DNA of 28,927 bases from a virus, in the IMG/VR virus record IMGVR_UViG_3300028809_000055, positions 1-28,927 of that record; one strand, written 5' to 3'. The position numbers and the translations under genes are program-made. Positions 22,973 to 28,613 of this stretch are shown one piece after another (position 1 is the stretch's first letter; every line of letters begins with the position of its first letter). Below the pieces are notes generated by a model that saw nothing but the letters and a program-made list of their open reading frames with translations, ran no database searches and was not told the origin of the DNA.

Positions 22973-23146
22973 TCAGATTTTGACCGGACGCAAGGCGGGA
23001 CACTTGCCGCGGATACTCAAACCGATAAGCAACGATTGGAAGAAACGAACCGCGGCGGGTTTGCGGAACGCGAGACGCGGATAGAGTCTCACCCAACGCC
23101 CCTGCCGATTGCGGAAGAACAAACCGTACATGCGAGCGTTTTTCAT
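22973..23146 (-). CDS. Small basic protein, 57 residues
   Basis: ATG 23146 has GGAGAA nine bases upstream and the frame ends just before a strong terminator, which supports it although it is short. The sequence begins MKNARMYGLFFRNRQGRWVR and continues with LYPRLAFRKPAAVRFFQSLL and GKCPALRPVKI: very basic, with a central hydrophobic stretch (FFQSLLIGLSI). It could be a nucleic-acid or membrane-associated peptide. It probably forms a unit with the 28-residue gene upstream. Unknown family. Confidence 0.6.
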   Translation of the reverse strand: MKNARMYGLFFRNRQGRWVRLYPRLAFRKPAAVRFFQSLLIGLSIRGKCPALRPVKI

Positions 23147-23182
23147 TCTAATTCTCCGTTGAGGGTTTGAGGAACGACGTTC

Positions 23183-23269
23183 TCACATCCGGGCGAGTTT
23201 TTCAAAGAAGTCGGGAAACTTGACACCCGCCCACACAACGACCGCGGCGACCAGAAGGTAAGTAACCAT
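23183..23269 (-). CDS. Tiny single-pass membrane protein, 28 residues
   Basis: ATG 23269, preceded by AGGTG. The peptide MVTYLLVAAVVVWAGVKFPD followed by FFEKLARM is one transmembrane helix with a short cytoplasmic or external tail. It lies 36 bases upstream of the 57-residue gene in the same unit. Size and form recall small phage membrane modulators. Short open frames can arise by chance; the clean membrane helix and the ribosome site favour a real gene. Confidence 0.5.
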   Translation of the reverse strand: MVTYLLVAAVVVWAGVKFPDFFEKLARM

Positions 23270-23367
23270 GTTGCACCTGTTGTGAAGATAACCGTAACTG
23301 AAGGAAGTGTAGGGCGGGTAACTCGGAACGCAAGTAGGTAGCTACCATTTTGTCGAGATTGGCAAGA

Positions 23368-23453
23368 AACGCTCTAGGATGCTCTAGGATCGATTTCAAG
23401 AGGTCGGCAGGGTCAAGACACATCCGCCCCGCGTTCGTCGATCCTACGCAACG
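23368..23453. repeat. Composite repeat, copy 2
   Basis: AACGCTCTAGGAT at 23368-23380 (with a second GCTCTAGGAT at 23381-23390) and the 22-bp element at 23432-23453. 9-bp pairing TAGGATCGA (23385-23393) with TCGATCCTA (23438-23446). It sits between the terminator at 23466 and the start of the 28-residue gene, where a promoter for that gene is expected. Confidence 0.6.
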
Positions 23454-23465
23454 CTAGGCATGTAG

Positions 23466-23498
23466 AAACGAAAACGCCCCGCTAGTCTCGCGGGGCGT
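23466..23498 (-). terminator. Intrinsic terminator of 117-residue gene
   Basis: 9-bp stem ACGCCCCGC / GCGGGGCGT with a 7-base loop, followed on the minus strand by TTTTCGTTTC. Almost the same sequence, including the GTGGGGAGCGTT on its upstream side, as the terminator at 22511-22544, suggesting duplication of a gene-plus-terminator unit. Confidence 0.88.
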
Positions 23499-23509
23499 GG
23501 GGAGCGTTC

Positions 23510-23863
23510 TCAGTAGGTGCGACGGAGCGTTGCCGTTTCTCCGTTCGCGGAGAACCGCAAGGAAACTCGCGGCAGGTGATCGGTAGCAAGGAACGCGAGT
23601 ACCGACGATTCCGCCCCATCGATCCGTTGTGAGACGATATAACGATCGTTTCCGGGTAGTCCCGACACAAGATACGTTGACGTTGTGACGTAGACGCGAG
23701 TATCAACGTTCTGTGCGGAACGCTCCGCGGGGTTTGTGAGAACGTAGGAACCATCCCGCCGCGGAGTGTAGACCGCGGTATCCACCTGACGCGAGACGAT
23801 GGTAACTTGCCGACCGTTGAACGTGAACGATTTGCGAGCCTTGCGACGGATGGTAGCGGTCAT
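23510..23863 (-). CDS. Hypothetical protein, 117 residues
   Basis: ATG 23863 with AAGGGGAAACGCTC upstream. The sequence is basic at the N-terminus (MTATIRRKARKSFTFNGRQV) and then beta-rich (TIVSRQVDTAVYTPRRDGSY, VDTRVYVTTSTYLVSGLPGN, RYIVSQRIDGAESSVLAFLA, VSLRFSANGETATLRRTY). No membrane segment or known motif. Ends 12 bases before a strong terminator. First gene of the small GC-rich minus-strand block; its product is unknown. Confidence 0.65.
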   Translation of the reverse strand: MTATIRRKARKSFTFNGRQVTIVSRQVDTAVYTPRRDGSYVLTNPAERSAQNVDTRVYVTTSTYLVSGLPGNDRYIVSQRIDGAESSVLAFLATDHLPRVSLRFSANGETATLRRTY

Positions 23864-23958
23864 GAGCGTTTCCCCTTGTTTGCCGCGACGAAGTACCGCG
23901 GACAGTAGATTCTAGGTCCGCTAACTCGCGTGGCAAGGAAACTTGACGGATTTTCCGC

Positions 23959-23990
23959 TTTCAGGTGACAGCGTAGCTTTTCAGGTTACA
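23959..23990 (+). repeat. Paired TTTCAGGTKACA 12-mers (first pair)
   Basis: TTTCAGGTGACA at 23959-23970 and TTTCAGGTTACA at 23979-23990, start-to-start 20 bp, about two helical turns. A related pair lies at 24453-24483. Confidence 0.5.
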
Positions 23991-24153
23991 GATGAAAGCT
24001 CCTGGGTGCAACTATCGTGCCAAACTTTCCGGAAACTTTATTTGCATCTCGCGTGGCAGGGGCTAGATACATGGTGTCGGTTCCACTGCCGACGACAACC
24101 GATCTTTGAAAACCCGACCCGCACACAGTAACTCGCAACGCGAGTTGCCCGCA

Positions 24154-24328
24154 ACCTCGACAACGCGAGGTGCAAGGGTAACGCGAAACGAGTGAACCGG
24201 GCGGGTCGCGTCAGACGGTTCTGACGCGAGTAGACGCGACCTCACTAGCAAGTAGCGTGCCAGTAGACTGAGACTGTAGGGATTACGCTCCGCGGAAGTG
24301 TCGGCGACCTCGACAACGCGAGGTGCAA
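24154..24328. repeat. Direct repeat with internal hairpin, two copies
   Basis: Identical 22-bp copies at 24154-24175 and 24307-24328, 153 bp apart, each holding the small hairpin CCTCG-ACAACG-CGAGG and ending GGTGCAA. No gene lies between them. Possibly protein-binding sites. Confidence 0.6.
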
Positions 24329-24452
24329 CGATACCGGCGGATGCCGAACTGGACAGTGAGAGTAGACCGGAAAAACATGCTGCGAAGTGAACGGGGAAAC
24401 GCTAATACTCGCCTCAACGTCCGATCTTTGACAATTCAAACCCTGCCTTAAA

Positions 24453-24483
24453 TTTGAGGCTACAGATGAATTTTGAGGCTACA
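24453..24483 (+). repeat. Paired TTTGAGGCTACA 12-mers (second pair)
   Basis: Exact copies at 24453-24464 and 24472-24483, start-to-start 19 bp. The second is followed by CCTCAA, which pairs with TTGAGG to form a small hairpin. Compare the pair at 23959-23990. Confidence 0.5.
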
Positions 24484-24651
24484 CCTCAATAATTCAGCCT
24501 GGACCTTAGATTTCATGTCTGGCAAAACCCGCCGCGGCTCGCCGGGAAGATTCTTTACCGGAAGATAACCGGACCGAATTTGAAAACCGAACCGCGACAA
24601 ACTCAGCCGGGGTGCTACCAGTGAAACAACTCATGAGGCAGGGTCAAACAA

Positions 24652-24683
24652 ACGCTAGGGGATTTGGTAGGCGGCCGTTGTGC
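24652..24683 (+). repeat. Inverted repeat E, left arm (brackets ParB-like gene)
   Basis: Pairs with the right arm at 26107-26138: 29 of 32 positions are complementary and one of the three differences is G-U in plus-strand RNA. It lies 53 bases before the ATG of the ParB-like gene. Contains GGGGATTTGGTAGG, shared in part with the other arms. Confidence 0.75.
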
Positions 24684-24736
24684 GGTGGATAATAATAAAA
24701 GCGTTACACACCACACACAAAACGGAGAAGTCTACC

Positions 24737-26050
24737 ATGTCCGCTAACACCAACCCGACCGTCAAGGCTAACGTTACTGTAGATGAGAAGTTTGAGGTTA
24801 TCCCTGATTCGGTCAAGTGGACCGCTAAGGGCAATAAGATTGTCTATGGTAACATTGCAGACTTGACGGTCGATCCGACCTTGAACATTCGTTTCCGGGC
24901 GGGTTCGGAATTCTTCGGAGTGAAAGTCGAGAAAGACACTTACGACATTCCCGGTATGCGACAACAGGTTGTAGACGGGGGTGGAATTCGTGAACCGATT
25001 TGGGTGTCGGTTCGTGCCGACGCTTCAAAGATTGTCATGCGTGGGAACCGCCGGACGTTGACGGGGCAGGAACTACTTGCCGACGAAACAACTCCAGCGG
25101 AACTACGCAAGGCCCTTTCAGAACGCACACCGATGATTCTGTTTCACGGGTTGACCCCGGAACAAGAAAGGGAAATGGTCAATGACCAAACCCAAAAATC
25201 GTTCCTACGGTCCGAAGTGATTCGGAGTATCTTTGAACTCCGCCGAAATGGTTGGACGTTCCCGCGGATTGCTCGCCTATATTGGGAACCTCTCGGGCGG
25301 TTCACTGGTAATGCCGCGAAGATTGCAGAAATCCGCGACATTACCGACCCCAATGCCAAGATTGAGAAAATCACTACTTGGTTGCGGGGAACACTCGATA
25401 ACTACCTGATTTGGGGTTATGATCTCGGGAAGTTTGTCCAGAAATGCATCATGCTCTCAGTAATGAAGATTGACGGTTTGTTGACTGCAAATGGTGAACA
25501 ACCGTATTTCAATACTGAGAAGAATTCTCAGAAGAGAATCGCAGCGTTGCGTAAGGCGAAGGAAGCCGATGGAACGAAGTTCAATGGTACGATTCCGCAA
25601 GAAGGATCGGAATTCAAGAAACTATTGGATGAGTACCACTCGCAAGATTACGGTGCGACTCCGGTGGTTCGGAATCCAGGTCCGAAAATGATGGCACGGA
25701 AGGATTTGGAGGGTATTAAGGGTAGCTTCCAATCACAGGCTATTAGCCAAATGTTGGAACACATCCTTGATACTAACAAGCCCTTGCCTACTTCGGCGGA
25801 TGAATTTACGGCAATGTGTGAGACAAAGGCAATGCTGGTAGAACAGTATTTGCCGCGTCTCAAGCCTGAGATTGCCGCAATCATCCGACTATGTTTCGTC
25901 AATCCCGATCCAATGGATTTCCAGAACTATCTGGAATCCAATCAGGTTGAGGAAATCACAACGGAACCGGAACCGGAAACGTTCGATCTGCCGAATGAGT
26001 CGGAATCCGCGGCAGCGGAAGATGAGCAATCCGTTCCGCCCGTTGAGTGA
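24737..26050 (+). CDS. ParB-like nuclease-fold protein
   Basis: Predicted 437 residues from ATG 24737, which has CGGAGAAG eight bases upstream; an upstream in-frame start at 24680 lacks a ribosome site. Residues ~35-110 look like the ParB/sulfiredoxin fold: YGNIADLTVDPTLNIRFR, GIREPIWVSVRADASKIVM and the box RGNRRTLTGQEL (G103, R105, R106), like the ParB GERR motif. A probable helix-turn-helix follows at ~147-170 (EVIRSIFELRRNGWTFPRIA). The centre is helical, and the last ~15 residues are acidic. It may bind the nearby arrays as a partition or transcription factor, or act as a ParB-type CTPase or nuclease. No ParA is in the window. It is enclosed by inverted repeat E. Confidence 0.7.
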   Translation: MSANTNPTVKANVTVDEKFEVIPDSVKWTAKGNKIVYGNIADLTVDPTLNIRFRAGSEFFGVKVEKDTYDIPGMRQQVVDGGGIREPIWVSVRADASKIVMRGNRRTLTGQELLADETTPAELRKALSERTPMILFHGLTPEQEREMVNDQTQKSFLRSEVIRSIFELRRNGWTFPRIARLYWEPLGRFTGNAAKIAEIRDITDPNAKIEKITTWLRGTLDNYLIWGYDLGKFVQKCIMLSVMKIDGLLTANGEQPYFNTEKNSQKRIAALRKAKEADGTKFNGTIPQEGSEFKKLLDEYHSQDYGATPVVRNPGPKMMARKDLEGIKGSFQSQAISQMLEHILDTNKPLPTSADEFTAMCETKAMLVEQYLPRLKPEIAAIIRLCFVNPDPMDFQNYLESNQVEEITTEPEPETFDLPNESESAAAEDEQSVPPVE

Positions 26051-26106
26051 AATCTAAAGGTCAATCGCAAACCCATAACTAGGGCGTGCAAGCCCTTCTG
26101 ATAAAT

Positions 26107-26138
26107 GCACACCGGCCCCCTACCAAATCTCCTAGCGT
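26107..26138 (+). repeat. Inverted repeat E, right arm
   Basis: Complement of 24652-24683 at 29 of 32 positions. It starts 57 bases after the stop of the ParB-like gene and ends three bases before repeat A. Confidence 0.75.
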
Positions 26139-26141
26139 GAA

Positions 26142-26417
26142 TCTGTTCAGGATTTGATGAATCCCTCTACTTGCAAATCTAACGCTAAAATCCCTGCCTC
26201 AACACTCACAACTAGTAGCGACGGTAAATCCCGTCTCACAATGAGTGTACCTTGTCGCCGGGTTTCGGCGTGGAACGTATCAACCTGGGTTAAGGGTGTC
26301 CCCACAAATGGGGTAACGTAACTTACTCTAAGGTGTCCCCACAAATGGGGTGTTAACTTCTTATACTCTAACAATCCCGCAAGTCACAAACGAGGGATTC
26401 ATCAAATCCTGAACAGA
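26142..26417. repeat. Inverted repeat A, perfect 25-bp arms, no gene inside
   Basis: Left arm 26142-26166 (TCTGTTCAGGATTTGATGAA and five more) and right arm 26393-26417 are perfect complements. The 226-bp loop has no supported gene but two copies of a 20-bp direct repeat (26295-26314 and 26332-26351). It begins three bases after repeat E ends and ends exactly where repeat B starts. Confidence 0.85.
26295..26351 (+). repeat. Direct repeat GGTGTCCCCACAAATGGGGT, two copies
   Basis: Identical 20-mers at 26295-26314 and 26332-26351 (start-to-start 37 bp), each with the palindromic core CCCCA-CAAA-TGGGG. Inside the loop of inverted repeat A. Possibly operators or small RNA hairpins. Confidence 0.7.
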
Positions 26418-26469
26418 GTGAAGGGGATTTGTACCTACAATCTAAAGGGCACTATCAAATCCCCTTCAC
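26418..26469. repeat. Inverted repeat B, perfect 14-bp arms
   Basis: Arms GTGAAGGGGATTTG (26418-26431) and CAAATCCCCTTCAC (26456-26469) around a 24-base loop. Adjoins repeat A on the left and repeat C on the right with no spare base. Confidence 0.85.
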
Positions 26470-26494
26470 AGTATCGGCATTCGGTGAAACCCCG
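26470..26494 (+). repeat. Inverted repeat C, left arm
   Basis: 25-base arm (with core CATTCGGTGAAACCCCG) pairing with 26905-26929; the only difference is G-U in plus-strand RNA. It is followed by TACCTAACGGGAGCTTTCA and then the ATG at 26514. Confidence 0.85.
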
Positions 26495-26513
26495 TACCTA
26501 ACGGGAGCTTTCA

Positions 26514-26699
26514 ATGTACAGAATCACTCGGAATGACGATAAAATCATGGCCGAATTCAAGGATTTTGATACGGCAATGTGTTGGCTTGTGACTCTAGCC
26601 AATGAGTGTCACCGTCCGACATGGGTTAGAGAGAAGGATTCGATCATGACGTTAGATTTGGATTTCGGAAAGTTTCAGTTTCGATTGCAACAGATTTAA
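26514..26699 (+). CDS. Small protein, 61 residues, first of a tandem pair
   Basis: ATG 26514 with ACGGGAG seven bases upstream. The sequence MYRITRNDDKIMAEFKDFDT, followed by AMCWLVTLANECHRPTW and a beta-rich end (TLDLDFGKFQFRLQQI), is the same length as and similar in the first ten residues to the next gene (MYRVIRDDGKIL). The two are probably tandem duplicates and are both enclosed by inverted repeat C. The pattern is a short strand, a helix and two more strands. No family recognised. Confidence 0.65.
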   Translation: MYRITRNDDKIMAEFKDFDTAMCWLVTLANECHRPTWVREKDSIMTLDLDFGKFQFRLQQI

Positions 26700-26709
26700 T
26701 GAGGTTCAA

Positions 26710-26895
26710 ATGTATCGAGTAATCCGTGATGACGGTAAGATTCTATTTGAATCGTTCGCGTTCACTCCAGCAATGCGAAGATTGTTGGAAGAGACAAATG
26801 GCGAAAGTGTAACTTGGTACGATGCCGTAGATCCACAGGATGTTATAATGTTTGCTAATAAATTTGGCGACATTTACAAACTACAACGTGTGTAG
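26710..26895 (+). CDS. Small protein, 61 residues, second of a tandem pair
   Basis: ATG 26710 with GAGG six bases upstream, 10 bases after the first paralogue. The sequence MYRVIRDDGKILFESFAFTP, then AMRRLLEETNGESVTWYDAV and DIYKLQRV. Same start and length as the preceding gene, but diverged in the middle. Stop codon is followed directly by GTCAGAAAC and the right arm of repeat C. Function unknown. Confidence 0.65.
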   Translation: MYRVIRDDGKILFESFAFTPAMRRLLEETNGESVTWYDAVDPQDVIMFANKFGDIYKLQRV

Positions 26896-26904
26896 GTCAG
26901 AAAC

Positions 26905-26929
26905 CGGGGTTTCACCGAATGTCGATACT
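26905..26929 (+). repeat. Inverted repeat C, right arm
   Basis: Complement of 26470-26494 with one G-U. Preceded by GTCAGAAAC right after the stop of the second 61-residue gene; the same GTCAGAAAC precedes the right arm of repeat D. Confidence 0.85.
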
Positions 26930-26934
26930 TTCAA

Positions 26935-26958
26935 TGGTAGGGATTTGATGAAGCCCCG
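26935..26958 (+). repeat. Inverted repeat D, left arm
   Basis: 24-base arm (core GGATTTGATGAAGCCCCG) perfectly complementary to 27351-27374. It starts five bases after repeat C and is followed by TACTTAACGGAGCTTTCA and the ATG at 26977, the same inner border as in cassette C. Confidence 0.85.
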
Positions 26959-26976
26959 TACTTAACGGAGCTTTCA

Positions 26977-27339
26977 ATGCAACTACTCGTTGTAATCCGG
27001 ATTAACTATCCGCTTGGCGAAATGCCAGATGGCTTGCAAATCAAGAAAGATATCTACCTTGACGTTAAGGACGTTCAAGATGGTATCGAAACTGCGAATA
27101 GGGTTCGTAGTGATGAGTTGATTCCGGTTGCAATCTTGGGTGATAGGGATATTTTGTATCCTTTCCCAGGTATCAAATGGGTTAGTCAGAAATGGAATGA
27201 AGGTGAAAAGAAAGTGTTTGAAGGTGGCAGGGAAATGCTCAACTACTTTGATGAGCTTGACGGACGGTGGTTTGCGTGGTGCGTATTCAGTGAGGGTGAG
27301 ATTATCAGTGCGTATTCAGTCAAACCAATGATCGATTAA
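26977..27339 (+). CDS. Hypothetical protein, 120 residues, in cassette D
   Basis: ATG 26977 with ACGGAG upstream, alone inside inverted repeat D. The protein is a mixed alpha-beta sequence (MQLLVVIRINYPLGEMPDGL, KKDIYLDVKDVQDGIETANR, ELIPVAILGDRDILYPFPGI, GREMLNYFDELDGRWFAWCV) without membrane segment or signal peptide. No known motif. Its cassette borders match those around the two 61-residue genes, so it may be expressed and controlled in the same way. Confidence 0.65.
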   Translation: MQLLVVIRINYPLGEMPDGLQIKKDIYLDVKDVQDGIETANRVRSDELIPVAILGDRDILYPFPGIKWVSQKWNEGEKKVFEGGREMLNYFDELDGRWFAWCVFSEGEIISAYSVKPMID

Positions 27340-27350
27340 AAGTCAGAAAC

Positions 27351-27374
27351 CGGGGCTTCATCAAATCCCTACCA
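27351..27374 (+). repeat. Inverted repeat D, right arm
   Basis: Exact complement of 26935-26958, 11 bases after the stop of the 120-residue gene and 18 bases before the start of the next gene. Confidence 0.85.
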
Positions 27375-27392
27375 ACCAACAAGGAGTAAATG

Positions 27393-27608
27393 ATGTGGTA
27401 CGCTTTCAGGGTCGTTTCGGGCTGCGGTGAGGTCTACTGGATTAGCGATTCAGTTTCCGAAATGCGGCGAAAGTTAGAGGAAGCGAAAACGTTTCTTGGT
27501 GGAAAGATTCTTTACGAAAGTCAGGGAATTGTAGTCGCTACGTCCTGGGAATCAGCCCAACAGAAACTCCGAAATGACCAATGGTTTTCCTGTGCTGTTC
27601 ATTGTTAA
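27393..27608 (+). CDS. Hypothetical protein, 71 residues
   Basis: ATG 27393, six bases after AAGGAG, is preferred over ATG 27390, which is too close. The sequence MWYAFRVVSGCGEVYWISDS, then SEMRRKLEEAKTFLGGKILY and VATSWESAQQKLRND, mixed alpha-beta with an amphipathic helix. It is outside any inverted-repeat cassette. The next gene begins 11 bases later. Unknown family. Confidence 0.65.
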   Translation: MWYAFRVVSGCGEVYWISDSVSEMRRKLEEAKTFLGGKILYESQGIVVATSWESAQQKLRNDQWFSCAVHC

Positions 27609-27619
27609 AGGGGATGGTC

Positions 27620-27829
27620 ATGGTCAAGGTTATTGGGTTTGATGTTTTTGACGGGATTCCGATGATCGGGGTTTCGTTAGGAATGTCGGATGCAATGGCA
27701 TTACCGGCACCACCGGGCATAGTACGCTTGGAGTATTATGACCGGCGGGGAACACTAATCAATGTAAGGAGAGTGTGCTTTGGAAATCCTCGTTGTGATG
27801 GCGGCAATCTGCCGATGGTGGCTCAATGA
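27620..27829 (+). CDS. Hypothetical protein, 69 residues
   Basis: Start ATG 27620 has AAGGGG six bases upstream; ATG 27614 would be too close. The sequence MVKVIGFDVFDGIPMIGVSL, then MALPAPPGIVRLEYYDRRGT and CFGNPRCDGGNLP, has an early beta pair and a cysteine pair. It overlaps the next start by four bases (ATGA). No family recognised. Confidence 0.65.
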   Translation: MVKVIGFDVFDGIPMIGVSLGMSDAMALPAPPGIVRLEYYDRRGTLINVRRVCFGNPRCDGGNLPMVAQ

Positions 27830-28101
27830 ACGTGATCCTGATTAAGAGCATTTTCAACTATCAACACAGTAGGCATATTATACTGCTTCAATGTACTGCG
27901 AAAATCGTTGAGACGGAAAGCGGTAACTTAAAATGGAAGATTATTGAGGAGGGTGAAGTTACTTACGATTGGGGTGAGAAACTTCCTTACATCAGGAGTT
28001 GGGATCGGCGTGTTAGTAAAGAGCAGCTTGTTTTAGTCTATCCTGAACTTGCGAAAATGCCGAAGGCTCAATGCTTTGATTACGTCAAGGATAGATTGTA
28101 A
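27826..28101 (+). CDS. Hypothetical protein, 91 residues, last of rightward operon
   Basis: ATG 27826 overlaps the stop of the previous gene (ATGA), so probably translationally coupled. The sequence MNVILIKSIFNYQHSRHIIL, then LQCTAKIVETESGNLKWKII, EEGEVTYDWGEKLPYIRSWD, and PELAKMPKAQCFDYVKDRL: an alternating strand pattern followed by a short helix. Ends six bases before a strong terminator. Unknown family. Confidence 0.65.
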   Translation: MNVILIKSIFNYQHSRHIILLQCTAKIVETESGNLKWKIIEEGEVTYDWGEKLPYIRSWDRRVSKEQLVLVYPELAKMPKAQCFDYVKDRL

Positions 28102-28106
28102 GAGTT

Positions 28107-28134
28107 AGCCCGCCAATGGACTGGCGGGCTTTTT
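28107..28134 (+). terminator. Intrinsic terminator of rightward operon
   Basis: Perfect 9-bp stem AGCCCGCCA / TGGCGGGCT, six-base loop, followed by TTTTTGTGCTTT. It ends the plus-strand unit six bases after the last stop and lies just before the end of the converging minus-strand gene. Confidence 0.95.
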
Positions 28135-28139
28135 GTGCT

Positions 28140-28379
28140 TTAGGTGAGGGTATTCGGGCGGAATTCCCTAGCATTGTTGATCTTATTTACAAGATGCTCA
28201 AATCCTTGTTGCTCAATTACTTTGAAACACTTACCATCGTCAAGGTATAAGTAGTATTCTGATGGTTTGCCTGTCCCCTCAACTAGTACGATTTGGGCTG
28301 GATTTAAAGCAATTAACACTTCAGTCGGTTTCTCTTCTGGCTTGGTAATCAATGCAATGAAAATCTGTAACTTATTCAT
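28140..28379 (-). CDS. Small FlbD-like pattern protein, 79 residues
   Basis: ATG 28379, preceded by GAGGGG. Residues ~22-65 (VLIALNPAQIVLVEGTGKPS, EYYLYLDDGKCFKVIEQQGF) follow the pattern of FlbD-type small proteins ('INP..I..I....D..I.L.NGK...V.E....'), and LVNKI ends the motif. The next minus-strand gene has the same layout, so the two are probably related. The resemblance is by eye; a regulator role is not shown. Converges on the rightward operon. Confidence 0.6.
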   Translation of the reverse strand: MNKLQIFIALITKPEEKPTEVLIALNPAQIVLVEGTGKPSEYYLYLDDGKCFKVIEQQGFEHLVNKINNAREFRPNTLT

Positions 28380-28418
28380 GGTCCCCTCAAAATGATTGTG
28401 TTAACGTACACTTCTTTG

Positions 28419-28613
28419 TCAATTAACGGTTCTACTATTTTTTAAATCTTCAACCACTACAGGAAATGGCGTTCTTGTTTGAAGGCGAGTCCCTTCAAAC
28501 AAGTAAATGTAAGCACCTAGTTCTTCATCTTCATGAGGCAAATCTTCCACCTTAACAATCGCTTTAATATTAACTAGAACCGGGCCGGATACAGTGTTAG
28601 CTAGGTAAAACAT
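28419..28613 (-). CDS. Small FlbD-like pattern protein, 64 residues
   Basis: ATG 28613 with CGGAGC upstream. Pattern: VLVNIKAIVKVEDLPHEDEE, then GAYIYLFEGTRLQTRTPFPV and VVEDLKN, resembling the 79-residue gene downstream (a 'V..N...I..V' strand, a 'Y.YL..G' turn, then 'V.....L.N'). Presumably one unit with it. No known motif beyond this. Confidence 0.6.
   Translation of the reverse strand: MFYLANTVSGPVLVNIKAIVKVEDLPHEDEELGAYIYLFEGTRLQTRTPFPVVVEDLKNSRTVN

Larger units (their letters stand above)
23864..24736. other. Repeat-bearing intergenic region upstream of ParB-like gene
   Basis: About 870 bp with no supported gene. Contains two pairs of the 12-mer TTTSAGGYKACA (23959, 23979; 24453, 24472), the third copy of a 16-mer shared with 21546-21784 (24008-24023), a 22-bp direct repeat (24154-24175, 24307-24328), and a 9-bp hairpin CGCGTCAGA-CGGT-TCTGACGCG (24207-24228). 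The left arm of the inverted repeat that brackets the ParB-like gene is at 24652-24683. A ribosome site CGGAGAAG precedes ATG 24737. Confidence 0.6.
26051..26513. other. Intergenic region with three inverted repeats
   Basis: About 460 bp without a gene. It holds the right arm of repeat E (26107-26138), all of repeats A and B, and the left arm of repeat C, tiled with gaps of 0-3 bases. Inside A are two direct copies of a 20-bp motif. A weak stem AGGGC / GCCCT at 26083-26097 may end the ParB-like transcript. Confidence 0.7.

Noticed and set aside
26147-26374. Minus-strand frame of 75 codons inside inverted repeat A
   Set aside because: Starts with TTG, has no ribosome site, and its sequence follows the palindromic repeats.
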